DNA from: an uncultured Collinsella sp.
GTDB taxonomy: Bacteria > Actinomycetota > Coriobacteriia > Coriobacteriales > Coriobacteriaceae
NCBI GenBank assembly: GCA_959606065.1
Contig: CAUHHV010000012.1
Location: 1 to 59,965 of the forward strand
Direction: 5' to 3'
DNA length: 59,965 nucleotides
Shown: positions 26,278-35,299 of the stretch, piece by piece
How positions within the stretch are numbered: position 1 is the stretch's first letter
Layout of the letters: each line of letters opens with the position of its first letter
Notes under the pieces: model-generated
Database searches by the model: none
What the model saw: the letters and a program-made list of their open reading frames with translations, nothing else
What the model was told of the DNA's origin: nothing
Program-made: the position numbers and the translations under genes

Positions 26278-27102
26278 CTACCTGCGCCACGAGGCAGCAA
26301 GGATAACGGGAATCCCGGCAAGGCACACCACCAGGGCCACGGCTGCGAACGCGAGCGCGATGGCCACGCTCACGACGACATAGGCCACGGCGATGAAGGC
26401 CAGCGCCAGCAGGCAGGCGAGCAGCTCGGCCACGTAGCACAGCACCAGGTTCGAGCTCGCGCGCTTCAGCAGGACGTCGGCGAGGCGGACAAGCTCGACG
26501 GCAAAGCCGCTGCCGAAATTGCGTCCGGGGCCCTTGGCGAGAAACCACTTGAACAGGCACATCAGGGCGCAGCCCAGCATGATCATGATGGAAACGGCCC
26601 ATACATTGTGCCCCGACTCAACAAGGCCCTGGTCACCCATCGCACTGCCGTTGATGAGCCAACTCGTTCCATAGCCCATGAACAGCATCGCCAACAGCAA
26701 ACAAGCGCTCACCGCGGCGAGAAGGCGCGACACGCGCCTGCTGAACACCGGGGCATCGCAGCTGAGCCCAAAACCCTCGCGGACGCGCCAAACGGCATGG
26801 TAGGCCGGGTACGCCGCGACGAGCGCGGCCACGAGCATTGACGCCCAATCGGACCCAGGCGCCGCCGACGCGTACTCCGCAATCGCGGAAACGGAGCAGT
26901 TGGTGTGGAACGACTCGTTCAGGAACAGCGCGACCTCGCCCTTCCAGACGCAGAACGGAGCGGCGACAGAGGCGATACCGACGGCGGCGAATGAGGCGAC
27001 GGCGATGAGCAGCGCGCCCTGCACGAGCTTGACGACCTCGCCTTTGGCGGTGCGGGGTGCAGACTCAACGGCGCTGGACGGAATTTGGATAGAAGTGTTC
27101 AT
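26278..27102 (-). CDS. Multi-span membrane protein
   Basis: A 274-aa membrane protein with about six hydrophobic helices (among them LVQGALLIAVASFAAVGIAS, LLAAVSACLLLAMLFMGYG, VSIMIMLGCALMCLFKWFL and a long C-terminal Ala/Val/Leu-rich pair). No family recognised. AAAGGAAAAAC precedes the ATG. Base composition is more GC-rich than its neighbours, so it may have a different origin. Its layout resembles the module A membrane protein, but homology is not evident. Confidence 0.65.
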   Translation of the reverse strand: MNTSIQIPSSAVESAPRTAKGEVVKLVQGALLIAVASFAAVGIASVAAPFCVWKGEVALFLNESFHTNCSVSAIAEYASAAPGSDWASMLVAALVAAYPAYHAVWRVREGFGLSCDAPVFSRRVSRLLAAVSACLLLAMLFMGYGTSWLINGSAMGDQGLVESGHNVWAVSIMIMLGCALMCLFKWFLAKGPGRNFGSGFAVELVRLADVLLKRASSNLVLCYVAELLACLLALAFIAVAYVVVSVAIALAFAAVALVVCLAGIPVILAASWRR

Positions 27103-27204
27103 GTTTTTCCTTTCAAAGAAGGCTACGTTCGCAAGCTAATGTAAGAAAACACTGTCTTCGAGGGATTGAACAAGGCTGTTGCCCCCAGAGACAAACAAAT
27201 GTTG

Positions 27205-27510
27205 TTATCGGCATATTGGCCGCTCGGGCACTTCATCATTACGCATTTGTAATTCATCAAATCGCAGGGTCTCTTTACGCTCAAGCAGAACAGATTGAAT
27301 AAGCTCGTGGACGGCGGCATTGCAGTAGCACAACGACTCCCACGTGGCCAACAAGTCGTCACCAACTCCCTTGCAAGCAACAGAGGAGTCCTCGAGCTCA
27401 TAGGCAAGATCAATTGCCTCGTCAACCATCTGCTTCATCTGCAACAGCGTGCACGTGAGATTCGCCTCATTCGACTCGTCGCAAATATAAATACAATTGG
27501 ACTCAAGCAT
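27205..27510 (-). CDS. Small helical hypothetical protein
   Basis: A 101-aa acidic, mostly helical protein (MLESNCIYICDESNEAN..., then two helices, LLQMKQMVDEAIDLAYELEDS and WESLCYCNAAVHELIQSVLLERKE). No family recognised. Start chosen at ATG 27510 with GGGAG 8 nt upstream, as the N-terminal extension from 27570 lacks support. Confidence 0.55.
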   Translation of the reverse strand: MLESNCIYICDESNEANLTCTLLQMKQMVDEAIDLAYELEDSSVACKGVGDDLLATWESLCYCNAAVHELIQSVLLERKETLRFDELQMRNDEVPERPICR

Positions 27511-27570
27511 CTTTGAATCTCCCTTCAAACAACTGACACCTGCAGAATAGTGAAAAGAGATAAAAAGCAA

Positions 27571-27606
27571 CCCGCAATCTACCGCTATATAGCGTTAGAT
27601 TGCGGG
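27571..27606 (-). terminator. Terminator of the WYL-helicase operon
   Basis: Arms CCCGCAATCTA (27571-27581) and TAGATTGCGGG (27596-27606). On the minus strand the stem is followed by TTGCTTTTTA. It lies just after the helicase stop at 27641. Confidence 0.8.
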
Positions 27607-27640
27607 CTTTACCCTAAAACTCACTTGACTTTGAGATGGC

Positions 27641-30600
27641 TCATGACTCGCGTTCAATTATGTTGCATATATCCTTTGCCTTCACTTTCGGATACTGCGC
27701 ATAGAAGTACACTTCACCGTCCCCCTTTTCACCGCGCACAGTGATTGCACCCAGACTCAAACCCTTAGCGGACGGAACTTTGCATTTCTGCACGCTCTCT
27801 TCGCCTTCATCGAAAAGTCGCAGGTACCCTTGTTTCATCAGAATGTTATTGGCCTTTGCTGCCCTAATCCTTGAGCCACCTACGCTCAGTATTTTCGAAA
27901 TCGAGGCATAGCCTTTAGCTTCCGCCTGATCCATTGAGTAACAGACCGGCAAACGTTCGGCCCCCGCAAAAGCCGCTTCGTAAACAACGCCCTCTCGCAT
28001 GATTTCCACACTCTTATGGCCATGTTCATCAAGCTGAAAAGCAGTGAAAAGACATTGAAGCGCCAGCCAGACCTCGCCCGCGCTAACCATCTCTTCTCGA
28101 TCGGTATGACAGGCGCTATTACGAAATTTAGTGAATTGACCCAACGTTTCGCCGAGCGTCCTCCACCAGTCCCCCTTTGACGCCTGCGTCAGCTCTGTAT
28201 TTTCAACTCGAACAGAGGATGCCAGTAGCTCACTCTTTTTTTCAATTAATCCTTTGTATTGACCGAGGTTAAGGCTCTCAAGCTCCTTGAGCGGCTTTCT
28301 TGCAACAACATAATCGGGAGCAATGGCCTTTAAGGCCGGCAACAATTTCAAACGCAAGTATCTCTCTGCCGCGCGGCAGAACATTAGCAGGCAAAATGCG
28401 CAATCTGAATCGCTATCGGTACCAACACTGCCAATGCCAAATATCTTGCACAGAAGAAGCCCCTGTTCGATATTCTCAAGCACCCTATTTTTGCCATTTT
28501 GGTCGCACGCGCAATCAGCAAATGCGCTTTGAAGAGCTTCGCGCGAAGAGAAGCCTATGATTCGACAGTCTTCTGCATCCAGATTAAAGCTTTTAAACGC
28601 TTCGCTCACATTGTCCAAATAGGAATCGGTGCTTACATCAGAACACCAATCATCTTCATTGACATGTTCCTCGTCCGCGTCAGTTGCCTCCCGTGGAAGA
28701 GATTCTCCTCGCGGCAACATATCTTTCGCCGCATTGAGCTCCTCAATAGCTCCAGTTGTCTGGTACTTTTCCCAATGCTCAACCCATGCCGTGTCGAGAA
28801 TTCGCTTCATCGTTGCAACGTTCTCATTAATCTTCCACGCTGCATAGTCAGCAATTACGTAAAGGCGATACTTAGCTCGGCTTGCCGCAACATTCACGAT
28901 ATTTGGATTTACAAACCTGATTGCACCTTCACAACTACGACTTGTATCGCACCCCAAGACAAATATCACCTGATGGGCTTCTTTGCCTTGAAACGTATGA
29001 ACCGTACCAATATTAAACTTTGCGAATGCACTCCAAGCACGCTCTGCTATTCCTTCAGGCGTCTCTTCTAACAGCCTATTCTTAAGCCCGCTGACAACAG
29101 TTTTAAACGGAGAAATGATATAGAGGCTCGGAATAGAACACTCTTCATGCTCACCCGACCCGCCGGCTTTTTTCTTAGTCGCAGCCGCCGTTTTCCTAAA
29201 AGCCTCCTTGACAATCTCGTACACTCTGTCGCCCTGAGCATCAACATAGTGGTCGCGATTGCCGCGTTCAAATCCTGCAACATTGATCCACTGTGAGGAC
29301 TTTAGATAAAAGCTGCCAGCGAGATCCTTTTTTGGATTAGCCGTCTCGTTAAGCATGGAGCCCTGATACGAAATTTCATTCGAGATATCGAACATGGGCG
29401 ATATGCAGCGACGATGAACCACAAGCGGGCAACCAATCCATTGATCACCCTCGCCATTGCTGCGCAGATGGCCATAGGGATTAACGGCATCGGCAAGTCG
29501 TTGGACCGAAGCCATGTCTCCCTTAAACGGCAGCAATACTTTTTTACCAAGGGTAGCGCGGAGCTCCTTAACATCCCCAGTAATCACAGGCTCAATCTGA
29601 GAAGGGTCGCCGACAATCATTGCACGTCGACTGCGGGCAAGGGCACCCAAAGCGGCATACGGCACCGCCTGTCCAGCCTCATCTATAATCAACAGGCCGA
29701 ACAGGGGTACAGCCCCACCAATCTGAACATCCTCAAGCATGCGACCAATCGACGCAAATGTGGAAGAAATCACTGGGGTAAGCAAACCGAGTGCCTGAAA
29801 AAGCGCAGGGGCCATCTTCCGTCTGTCGGCTTGCGTGAACTCTATCAACTCCTTTTTGCCAGAATCGGCGCCTTTGTCTTTAGCTCCCCAGTATGTTCGT
29901 AGAAACGTAATGTTGTTCCGCATGCATTTTGATTCGAGAATGAACTCGCGTGTCACCTGCAGCGCGTACAGAAATAGCAGGTTACGCTCCTTTTTTAGTT
30001 CATCGTCATCGGATGGATTATAAAGATGAGCGCTCTTTCGGCTTTCGTTATCCCCCTTTGAGATAGACTCAACAAAACGCTCGTCAATCGTCTCGACAGA
30101 TTTAGTGCCCTTGACTACGTCCTCTAACCCCTTAATCTTCACCTGCAAAGAGACTAGTTTCTTCTTTTCATTCTCTAATTCTTCGTATTTGTCCTCAAAT
30201 CCCGTACGCAGCTCAACAAGTTTCTGCTCCGACTTGGTTTGCTGCATAAAGGAATCGAGCTCTTCACGGCAATCGGACACGCGACCCTTATACAAAATGC
30301 TCCAGATCCGTCCACTGGCCTTTTCTTCCGCATCGCGCAGCTCTTTTTCGAGCGCTCTCTTTCTCTCCTCATAATCGGCGGTATACTTCGCAATGTCATC
30401 AAGATATTTCCGGACATCGCCTGCAGCACCGCCTTCAAAAGGATGAGGCAGGCATACCGTTTCGATTGTCAGCTCTTCAACTATCTTTCGCTCGTCCTTT
30501 TGACACTCACGATCCAATTGAGGCAAACGCGATTTAAGGTTCAGAAGCTCGCGTTTCTTAGCGGCTTGTTCCTCCATTCGATCGAATCGATCGGATACCT

Positions 30601-32242
30601 TTTTGTATTGAACAAGAAACAGTTTCTTCGCCTTAGAAAACCGCTTGCCCTTTCCCAGCCCGCCGCTAAACTGCAGCGAAGAAAGCTCGCAATCTCTGAA
30701 ATTATTAATATTCCTACGGTTTCCCAGACATGCCGCAATCATAAGCCCAGGATGCGCAGGGTCGCGAAGATTGCCATTATTGTCAACGAGCGCCGAAGAG
30801 AAATAGAGATCATCCACCGGTTTCTGCTCGTTTTTCTTTCCCCAAACAATGTTGGACAAATCTGACTCTAGAAACTCCTTTTTCTCAGATTCGTCTATAC
30901 CCTCCCAGAACGCCTTTCCATCAGGAAGCTCTTTGGCGATATTCTCAACTGCTGCATTGTTTGTCGAGCAGACCAAAATGCTGAGACTATTTATCGCATC
31001 TCCGGTCCTGCCCTTTTTGAAGCGATATGGATTCTCAGCATACTTGAGATAATCTTTGCTAAGTTCCACCTCTTCGAAGGCGTCATCGGGCTTGTCATAT
31101 TCGCACAGCAGACGGGCTTTTTCGACAACGTTAGCCGCAACGATGTCCTTGAGCAGGGTTGTTTTTCCCGTGCCCGGGGGACCGTTAACCGACATAACGT
31201 CGTTTGCGGGGTATTTGCGTGTCGAACCGCCACGACCAACCGCAAGATTTACCGCCACTTGTTGCATCAAACTCAAGGAGTATTTACTCGGCCAGCGACC
31301 GATAGGTGTAGCGCCGGCTCCCAACACTTCAGAAAAAAAATCTGCACGGGCAGTCAGATCATCATCGTCTTCGCCGCCCAGAAGATCAATCTCTCCACAG
31401 GCAGACTCCTCCCTCAAGCCGCCTTCAAGGTAAGCGGCGACTAGAGGCAGCGGCCCCTTATCCAAATCGTCGAATGACCCTGACTTGCACTGCTCATTTA
31501 TCCGGGAAATATCTTTTGCGAAAAATGAGTGACAGAGCGATTGGTCGAACACTGGGTACGCATCGCCCCCATTGTCCTTTGGCTTCATTGCTCTATATTC
31601 AACAAGCAGCCTTGAACACCACTCGCTGATACGTTCAGCCCCGTCACCGTCGGGAAGGCAGCTGGCAATCCCCTCAATCATTGGTCGGACGCAACTATCG
31701 ACAAGGTCCCTAATGACACCATATGTCAGCTTTGTTCCATTGAGTTTTTCGTTGATTTTATTGCGGATTTCATCCTGCTCTTTCTCAAAGCTAACGATGG
31801 CATTTAGGCTATTCCCGACGTTCCTCTTCAACCACCAAAATAAAGAGGACAACTCAAGGCTGACAAATTGACCATCAGGACTCACACCTAATAGTGCGAC
31901 CGTCATGCACTCATCCTCTTTTTCGATTTCATTCCCCGGTTTTTCTGCAATATAAGTCATGACCGCTTCGCGCGGAACGGAGCCCAGGTGACAATAAATC
32001 GTTGAGATCGGCCAGTTTTCGCCGTTTGTGACACTATCCGCACGTTCTCTCGCTTCTTCAAAAGGCGTCCTTAAGTACTGGTCGTCCCGCTCTTCTGGAA
32101 CAAAGCAGTCATCAAGCATTCCTTTTCTGGGCCTAGGCGGATTTTTCTTATCTTCGGGTTGGTCGCCTTGGCTCAAAAAATCGAGCAAATACCAGTAATC
32201 CAACGCATCGCCAATTGCTTGCTTTTTCTCAGCAGGGGTCAT
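27641..32242 (-). CDS. Large SF1 (Upf1/DNA2-like) helicase with C-terminal HEPN-like region
   Basis: A 1533-aa protein, probably a defence effector (inference). Helicase core: Walker A NGPPGTGKT, followed after a long coiled-coil insertion (about 560-760, Lys/Glu-rich) by LLIIDEAGQAVPYA (DEAG motif II), GDPSQIEPV (motif III) and, further on, GTVHTFQGKEAHQVIF and NVAASRAKYRLYVI (motifs V-VI), all characteristic of the Upf1-like superfamily. In the C-terminal region, helices around CAFCLLMFCRAAERYLRLKLL are followed by KFRNSACH, an R-x4-H motif (R1374, N1375, H1379) typical of HEPN ribonucleases. I start at ATG 32242, which overlaps the WYL gene end by 14 bp; the frame also opens at GTG 32260. 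Confidence 0.82.
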   Translation of the reverse strand: MTPAEKKQAIGDALDYWYLLDFLSQGDQPEDKKNPPRPRKGMLDDCFVPEERDDQYLRTPFEEARERADSVTNGENWPISTIYCHLGSVPREAVMTYIAEKPGNEIEKEDECMTVALLGVSPDGQFVSLELSSLFWWLKRNVGNSLNAIVSFEKEQDEIRNKINEKLNGTKLTYGVIRDLVDSCVRPMIEGIASCLPDGDGAERISEWCSRLLVEYRAMKPKDNGGDAYPVFDQSLCHSFFAKDISRINEQCKSGSFDDLDKGPLPLVAAYLEGGLREESACGEIDLLGGEDDDDLTARADFFSEVLGAGATPIGRWPSKYSLSLMQQVAVNLAVGRGGSTRKYPANDVMSVNGPPGTGKTTLLKDIVAANVVEKARLLCEYDKPDDAFEEVELSKDYLKYAENPYRFKKGRTGDAINSLSILVCSTNNAAVENIAKELPDGKAFWEGIDESEKKEFLESDLSNIVWGKKNEQKPVDDLYFSSALVDNNGNLRDPAHPGLMIAACLGNRRNINNFRDCELSSLQFSGGLGKGKRFSKAKKLFLVQYKKVSDRFDRMEEQAAKKRELLNLKSRLPQLDRECQKDERKIVEELTIETVCLPHPFEGGAAGDVRKYLDDIAKYTADYEERKRALEKELRDAEEKASGRIWSILYKGRVSDCREELDSFMQQTKSEQKLVELRTGFEDKYEELENEKKKLVSLQVKIKGLEDVVKGTKSVETIDERFVESISKGDNESRKSAHLYNPSDDDELKKERNLLFLYALQVTREFILESKCMRNNITFLRTYWGAKDKGADSGKKELIEFTQADRRKMAPALFQALGLLTPVISSTFASIGRMLEDVQIGGAVPLFGLLIIDEAGQAVPYAALGALARSRRAMIVGDPSQIEPVITGDVKELRATLGKKVLLPFKGDMASVQRLADAVNPYGHLRSNGEGDQWIGCPLVVHRRCISPMFDISNEISYQGSMLNETANPKKDLAGSFYLKSSQWINVAGFERGNRDHYVDAQGDRVYEIVKEAFRKTAAATKKKAGGSGEHEECSIPSLYIISPFKTVVSGLKNRLLEETPEGIAERAWSAFAKFNIGTVHTFQGKEAHQVIFVLGCDTSRSCEGAIRFVNPNIVNVAASRAKYRLYVIADYAAWKINENVATMKRILDTAWVEHWEKYQTTGAIEELNAAKDMLPRGESLPREATDADEEHVNEDDWCSDVSTDSYLDNVSEAFKSFNLDAEDCRIIGFSSREALQSAFADCACDQNGKNRVLENIEQGLLLCKIFGIGSVGTDSDSDCAFCLLMFCRAAERYLRLKLLPALKAIAPDYVVARKPLKELESLNLGQYKGLIEKKSELLASSVRVENTELTQASKGDWWRTLGETLGQFTKFRNSACHTDREEMVSAGEVWLALQCLFTAFQLDEHGHKSVEIMREGVVYEAAFAGAERLPVCYSMDQAEAKGYASISKILSVGGSRIRAAKANNILMKQGYLRLFDEGEESVQKCKVPSAKGLSLGAITVRGEKGDGEVYFYAQYPKVKAKDICNIIERES

Positions 32243-33413
32243 TTGAATCAGTCCTCGCACTCACATAGATACATTTATGTCCAATGATGTCCACGACGTC
32301 ATCGCGCAATTTCTTTGGTTGAAGTATCTCAAACACATCGAGCCACTTCATCGCCCATGTTTTCATGCCGTCATACGATGCCATAAACGAATACTCTGGA
32401 TTTGGGTGCCCGTCCTGCGTCTCGCACCGAAACCCATCGTTCCCGGCAAATTCGGCTAAAAGATACTTCTCCTTTGCCTGGCTATGGCACCTTACGCGAA
32501 CCGTAACTATATCGTCACTAAACATCCTGTTCACGCCAGCACGAGAGAACCTTTTCGCCTCTTCGGCCATCGCTTCAAAACGACCTTTTGCATCATCCAC
32601 TGGTCCAGCAATGGTTATATCCCGCAGGCTATCAACTCGAATTGCGTCAAAAGACCTCGCAGCACCCTTGTGACCCACAAACAGGTAGTAGTAGCCATCG
32701 TGCATGCATAGATGATATGGCGTATGGCTATGCAGTCGCCCCTTATCAGAAGTTCGAAAGCGGACTCTCTGCCTTTGGCTAATGGCCTTTTCCAATAACT
32801 TCAAATTTGCAAGCGTTGCTTCCATATTTGCAATTCTGCCGCTTTTGAGCAGGGCGTTTTCTTGAGCCAAACGATCTTCAATCTGCTGCCTTTCTTCGCC
32901 GCACAGCAGGCGAAGAACTGCATGCTCGAGCGCGTCGGCTCCACCTACACCCGTAGAAGCTTCGATGAGACGGCACAAATGCTCAATTTGCGCACCATCA
33001 ATTTGACGCTCTATGCTGTACAGGTGCTTCGCATTTTTAGGAGCAGGATCCCCCTCACCATTCGTCAGTCGCTCGCCCTTACATGCCAACCGACTTGCAA
33101 TCACTGTGTAGAACGGATTCAGGCAACTGTTGTCGAGGTCGATTCTATTCATCTCGGTTAACGGACTGACGCCCGCATTATTGCAGAGCGAAGGCTTTTT
33201 TGATCCAGAATCAACAAGTGCGTTCAATACGCCCTGCACTGTGTCACGCTTAACTTCATATCCATAACGAGCTTTAAGCTCCGCCATTATGTCCGAAACG
33301 CTCAACCCTTTGCCAAGCCCAGCATCGGTTTCCTCCAATAGGATACGCTCGACATATATCGCCAGCTCCTTTGGATATGCTCGGTGATTTCCTTGGGTTT
33401 TCGGTTGAACCAT
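32229..33413 (-). CDS. WYL-domain transcriptional regulator
   Basis: A 394-aa regulator. The N-terminal part (about 10-80: YPKELAIYVERILLEE...LSVSDIMAELKARYGYEVKRDTVQGVLNAL) is a winged-helix DNA-binding domain, and the segment HDGYYYLFVGHKGAARSFDAIRVDSLRDI is the WYL-type ligand-binding domain, followed by a WCX-like C-terminal part. WYL regulators often control defence genes and respond to nucleic-acid ligands. It is first in a two-gene operon with the helicase. Start chosen at ATG 33413, 6 nt after GGAGG. Confidence 0.85.
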   Translation of the reverse strand: MVQPKTQGNHRAYPKELAIYVERILLEETDAGLGKGLSVSDIMAELKARYGYEVKRDTVQGVLNALVDSGSKKPSLCNNAGVSPLTEMNRIDLDNSCLNPFYTVIASRLACKGERLTNGEGDPAPKNAKHLYSIERQIDGAQIEHLCRLIEASTGVGGADALEHAVLRLLCGEERQQIEDRLAQENALLKSGRIANMEATLANLKLLEKAISQRQRVRFRTSDKGRLHSHTPYHLCMHDGYYYLFVGHKGAARSFDAIRVDSLRDITIAGPVDDAKGRFEAMAEEAKRFSRAGVNRMFSDDIVTVRVRCHSQAKEKYLLAEFAGNDGFRCETQDGHPNPEYSFMASYDGMKTWAMKWLDVFEILQPKKLRDDVVDIIGHKCIYVSARTDSNDPC

Positions 33414-33489
33414 AGCCGCCTCCAATCTGAACAATCAACATTTTATTCAGTCAATATAACCAGGAGATTGAAGGTGCCGCTATTTAACG

Positions 33490-33529
33490 GTGAACGGCGA
33501 AGCCATCCATAAAGGGCTCCGCCGTTCAC
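33490..33529. other. Hairpin upstream of the WYL operon
   Basis: Arms GTGAACGGCGAAGCC (33490-33504) and GGCTCCGCCGTTCAC (33515-33529), one mismatch. Its role is unclear: it could end transcription entering from the right, or mark a junction. Confidence 0.4.
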
Positions 33530-33764
33530 AAAAAGAGTAACACAACCCGTATACGACGTATTGACTATTAGAGCGCGCTCGTAGCAAATTTGAATCTTGA
33601 ATCAGACATGGGCGCCCAGCATCGTCTATACGCGCCATAATCGCCGCTGGATAAATCATGACGGTACCAGTATTGTGAGTATTTATGCGTTTCCGTACCG
33701 CGAATATTGCGGGACAGTACCGGCGGTATCGTGAATCGGTACCGCCGGTGTCCGTTCAGCACCG
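33530..33764. other. Intergenic sequence with IS-end-like inverted repeat
   Basis: No gene is supported here. ACCGGCGGTA and TACCGCCGGT, 11 bp apart near 33720-33750, form an inverted repeat beside the 3' end of the istB fragment, possibly from the IS terminus. Confidence 0.4.
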
Positions 33765-34034
33765 TCAGCCGTATATGTCGCGCATGTTGACGTCTCCCAT
33801 CTCTAGCCAGACAGTGCCGTGCACGATCCTGTCCATGATCGCCCCGGCGTAAATCCCGCCGCCCAACCTGGCGTGCCAGCCCTTCGACCTGTACTGCGCG
33901 CAGAAGACGGTCGAGGACGAACCGCAGCGCAGCTCCATGAGCTCGAGCAGCATCGCCCTGAACAGGTCGTCGGGCTTGTTCAGCAGCCACTCGTCGAGCA
34001 CGAGAAGGCCGTACCCGCCGAACTTCCTGAGCAG
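33765..34034 (-). pseudogene. istB: Truncated IS21-family helper ATPase IstB (3' fragment)
   Basis: Only the last ~90 residues of an IstB-type ATPase remain: GGYGLLVLDEWLL (Walker B end), an acidic-helix region, SSSTVFCAQYRSKGWHARLGG, and AGAIMDRIVHGTVWLEMGDVNMRDIYG, matching the conserved 'aDAIlDRlvh...l.G.S.R' ending. The frame is cut at a TAG at 34035-34037, and the rest of istB and all of istA are absent. It marks past transposition at the start of the restriction-modification block. Confidence 0.8.
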
Positions 34035-34037
34035 CTA

Positions 34038-34369
34038 GCGCTCATGCTCAATTCCGAAAAACGGATGTGACCAAACCCGTAATCACGACGTTAACAAACA
34101 CACGGCGGGATGCCCGCCGCCAAGGATGGCAACCACTGACGTGTGCGGCGGAGTACGTGACGGCGGCGCCCCGTGAACATCATGCGCGCGTGGGCGTCGC
34201 GCAGCAGTGTTTGCCGGCGCTGGGCGGCAAAAGATGTTGTTTGCGTTAACTTTGCCTGTCCGAGCTCGCATGCAGATTTCCATCGTAGGTCAAGCCTATA
34301 CATTGGCGCAACCCGGCTTTATAATCGCGCTATTTTCTGCTAATTCGCGTTATTTCTTGTTCGGGGGCA
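34038..34369. other. Intergenic sequence before the restriction-modification operon
   Basis: This 332-bp stretch contains a small hairpin (GGCGGGATGCCCGCC, near 34107) and several frames with no convincing protein. It should contain the promoter of the LlaJI-type operon; an AT-rich patch lies at 34310-34360, but I cannot name a promoter with confidence. Confidence 0.4.
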
Positions 34370-35299
34370 ATGATGGAAGAGTCTTGGGTGACTATGAAGG
34401 ATATAGCCTCCCATGTTGGAGTGACCCCGGAAACGATTCGCAGCTGGATTAAAACCAAGGAGTTTCCCGCCCAGAAGGTCGGCCACCAGTGGAGATTCAA
34501 ATACAGCGCCGTTGACGCGTGGACGGAGGGACGTTGCTCCGAGACGGATTGTGAAAAACCCGATAATCAGAGCGAACACTTTGAGCCAACCTTGATCAAC
34601 GGCGACTGTCTGGAAGCCCTTCATGGCCTCGCTAGCGATTCAGTTGACCTTATTCTTACCGACCCTCCCTATAACCTCGGCCTGTTCATGAAGGAGCGCG
34701 CAACGAACCTCAAGGCGCTCCGAGATAACTACTTCGGGGCGGCGGGCTGGGACAACCTCGAGTACGAGGAATGGAACGAGTCCATGGACTCGTTCTTTGA
34801 GGAAGCCGCCCGTGTCATGAAGCCGGGTGGTTCCATGATCGTATTCATGGCGGTCATCAAGGTCGAGTCGATTATCACGCAGGCCGTAAAGCACGGGTTC
34901 TATTACAAGACAACCGGGACATGGCATAAGCAGAACCCCATGCCGAGGAACATGAATCTTCACTTCGTGAATTCCACCGAATCGTGGATCTACTTCACGT
35001 ATGGAGCGCGAGTCGGCACGTTCAACAACGACGGCAAGGCCGTTCACGACTTCTTCGAGTCCCCGGTCACCCCGAAGCGAGAGCGCGAGTACGGCAAGCA
35101 CCCGACCCAGAAGCCCGTCGCGCTCATGGACTTCTTCGTTGAGAAGCTTTCCAATCCGGGCGACCTCGTGCTCGACCCCTTCATGGGCAGCGGAAGCTCC
35201 GGGGTTTCCGCGGTTCGCGACGGAAGACGTTTTACCGGCATTGAACTAGAGAAGTCCTATTACGACATCGCAACCAAGAGGATCCAGGACGAGCTATGA
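34370..35299 (+). CDS. Class beta DNA (N4/N6) methyltransferase with N-terminal HTH
   Basis: First methyltransferase of the operon, 309 aa. Residues 1-55 (MKDIASHVGVTPETIRSWIKTKEFPAQKVGHQWRFKYSAVDAW) match an excisionase-type helix-turn-helix domain. Methyltransferase motif IV is DPPY (98-101), and the SAM motif FMGSGSSG comes late (about 271-278), the class beta order. PTQKP near 245 is a conserved spacer motif. The product is probably m6A or N4-methylcytosine, protecting the host with the neighbour. The stop overlaps the next start as ATGA. Confidence 0.88.
   Translation: MMEESWVTMKDIASHVGVTPETIRSWIKTKEFPAQKVGHQWRFKYSAVDAWTEGRCSETDCEKPDNQSEHFEPTLINGDCLEALHGLASDSVDLILTDPPYNLGLFMKERATNLKALRDNYFGAAGWDNLEYEEWNESMDSFFEEAARVMKPGGSMIVFMAVIKVESIITQAVKHGFYYKTTGTWHKQNPMPRNMNLHFVNSTESWIYFTYGARVGTFNNDGKAVHDFFESPVTPKREREYGKHPTQKPVALMDFFVEKLSNPGDLVLDPFMGSGSSGVSAVRDGRRFTGIELEKSYYDIATKRIQDEL

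Noticed and set aside
34091..34303. Minus-strand frame before the restriction operon as a second transposase fragment
   Set aside because: The translated sequence has no transposase motif; only the istB fragment to its left is convincing.
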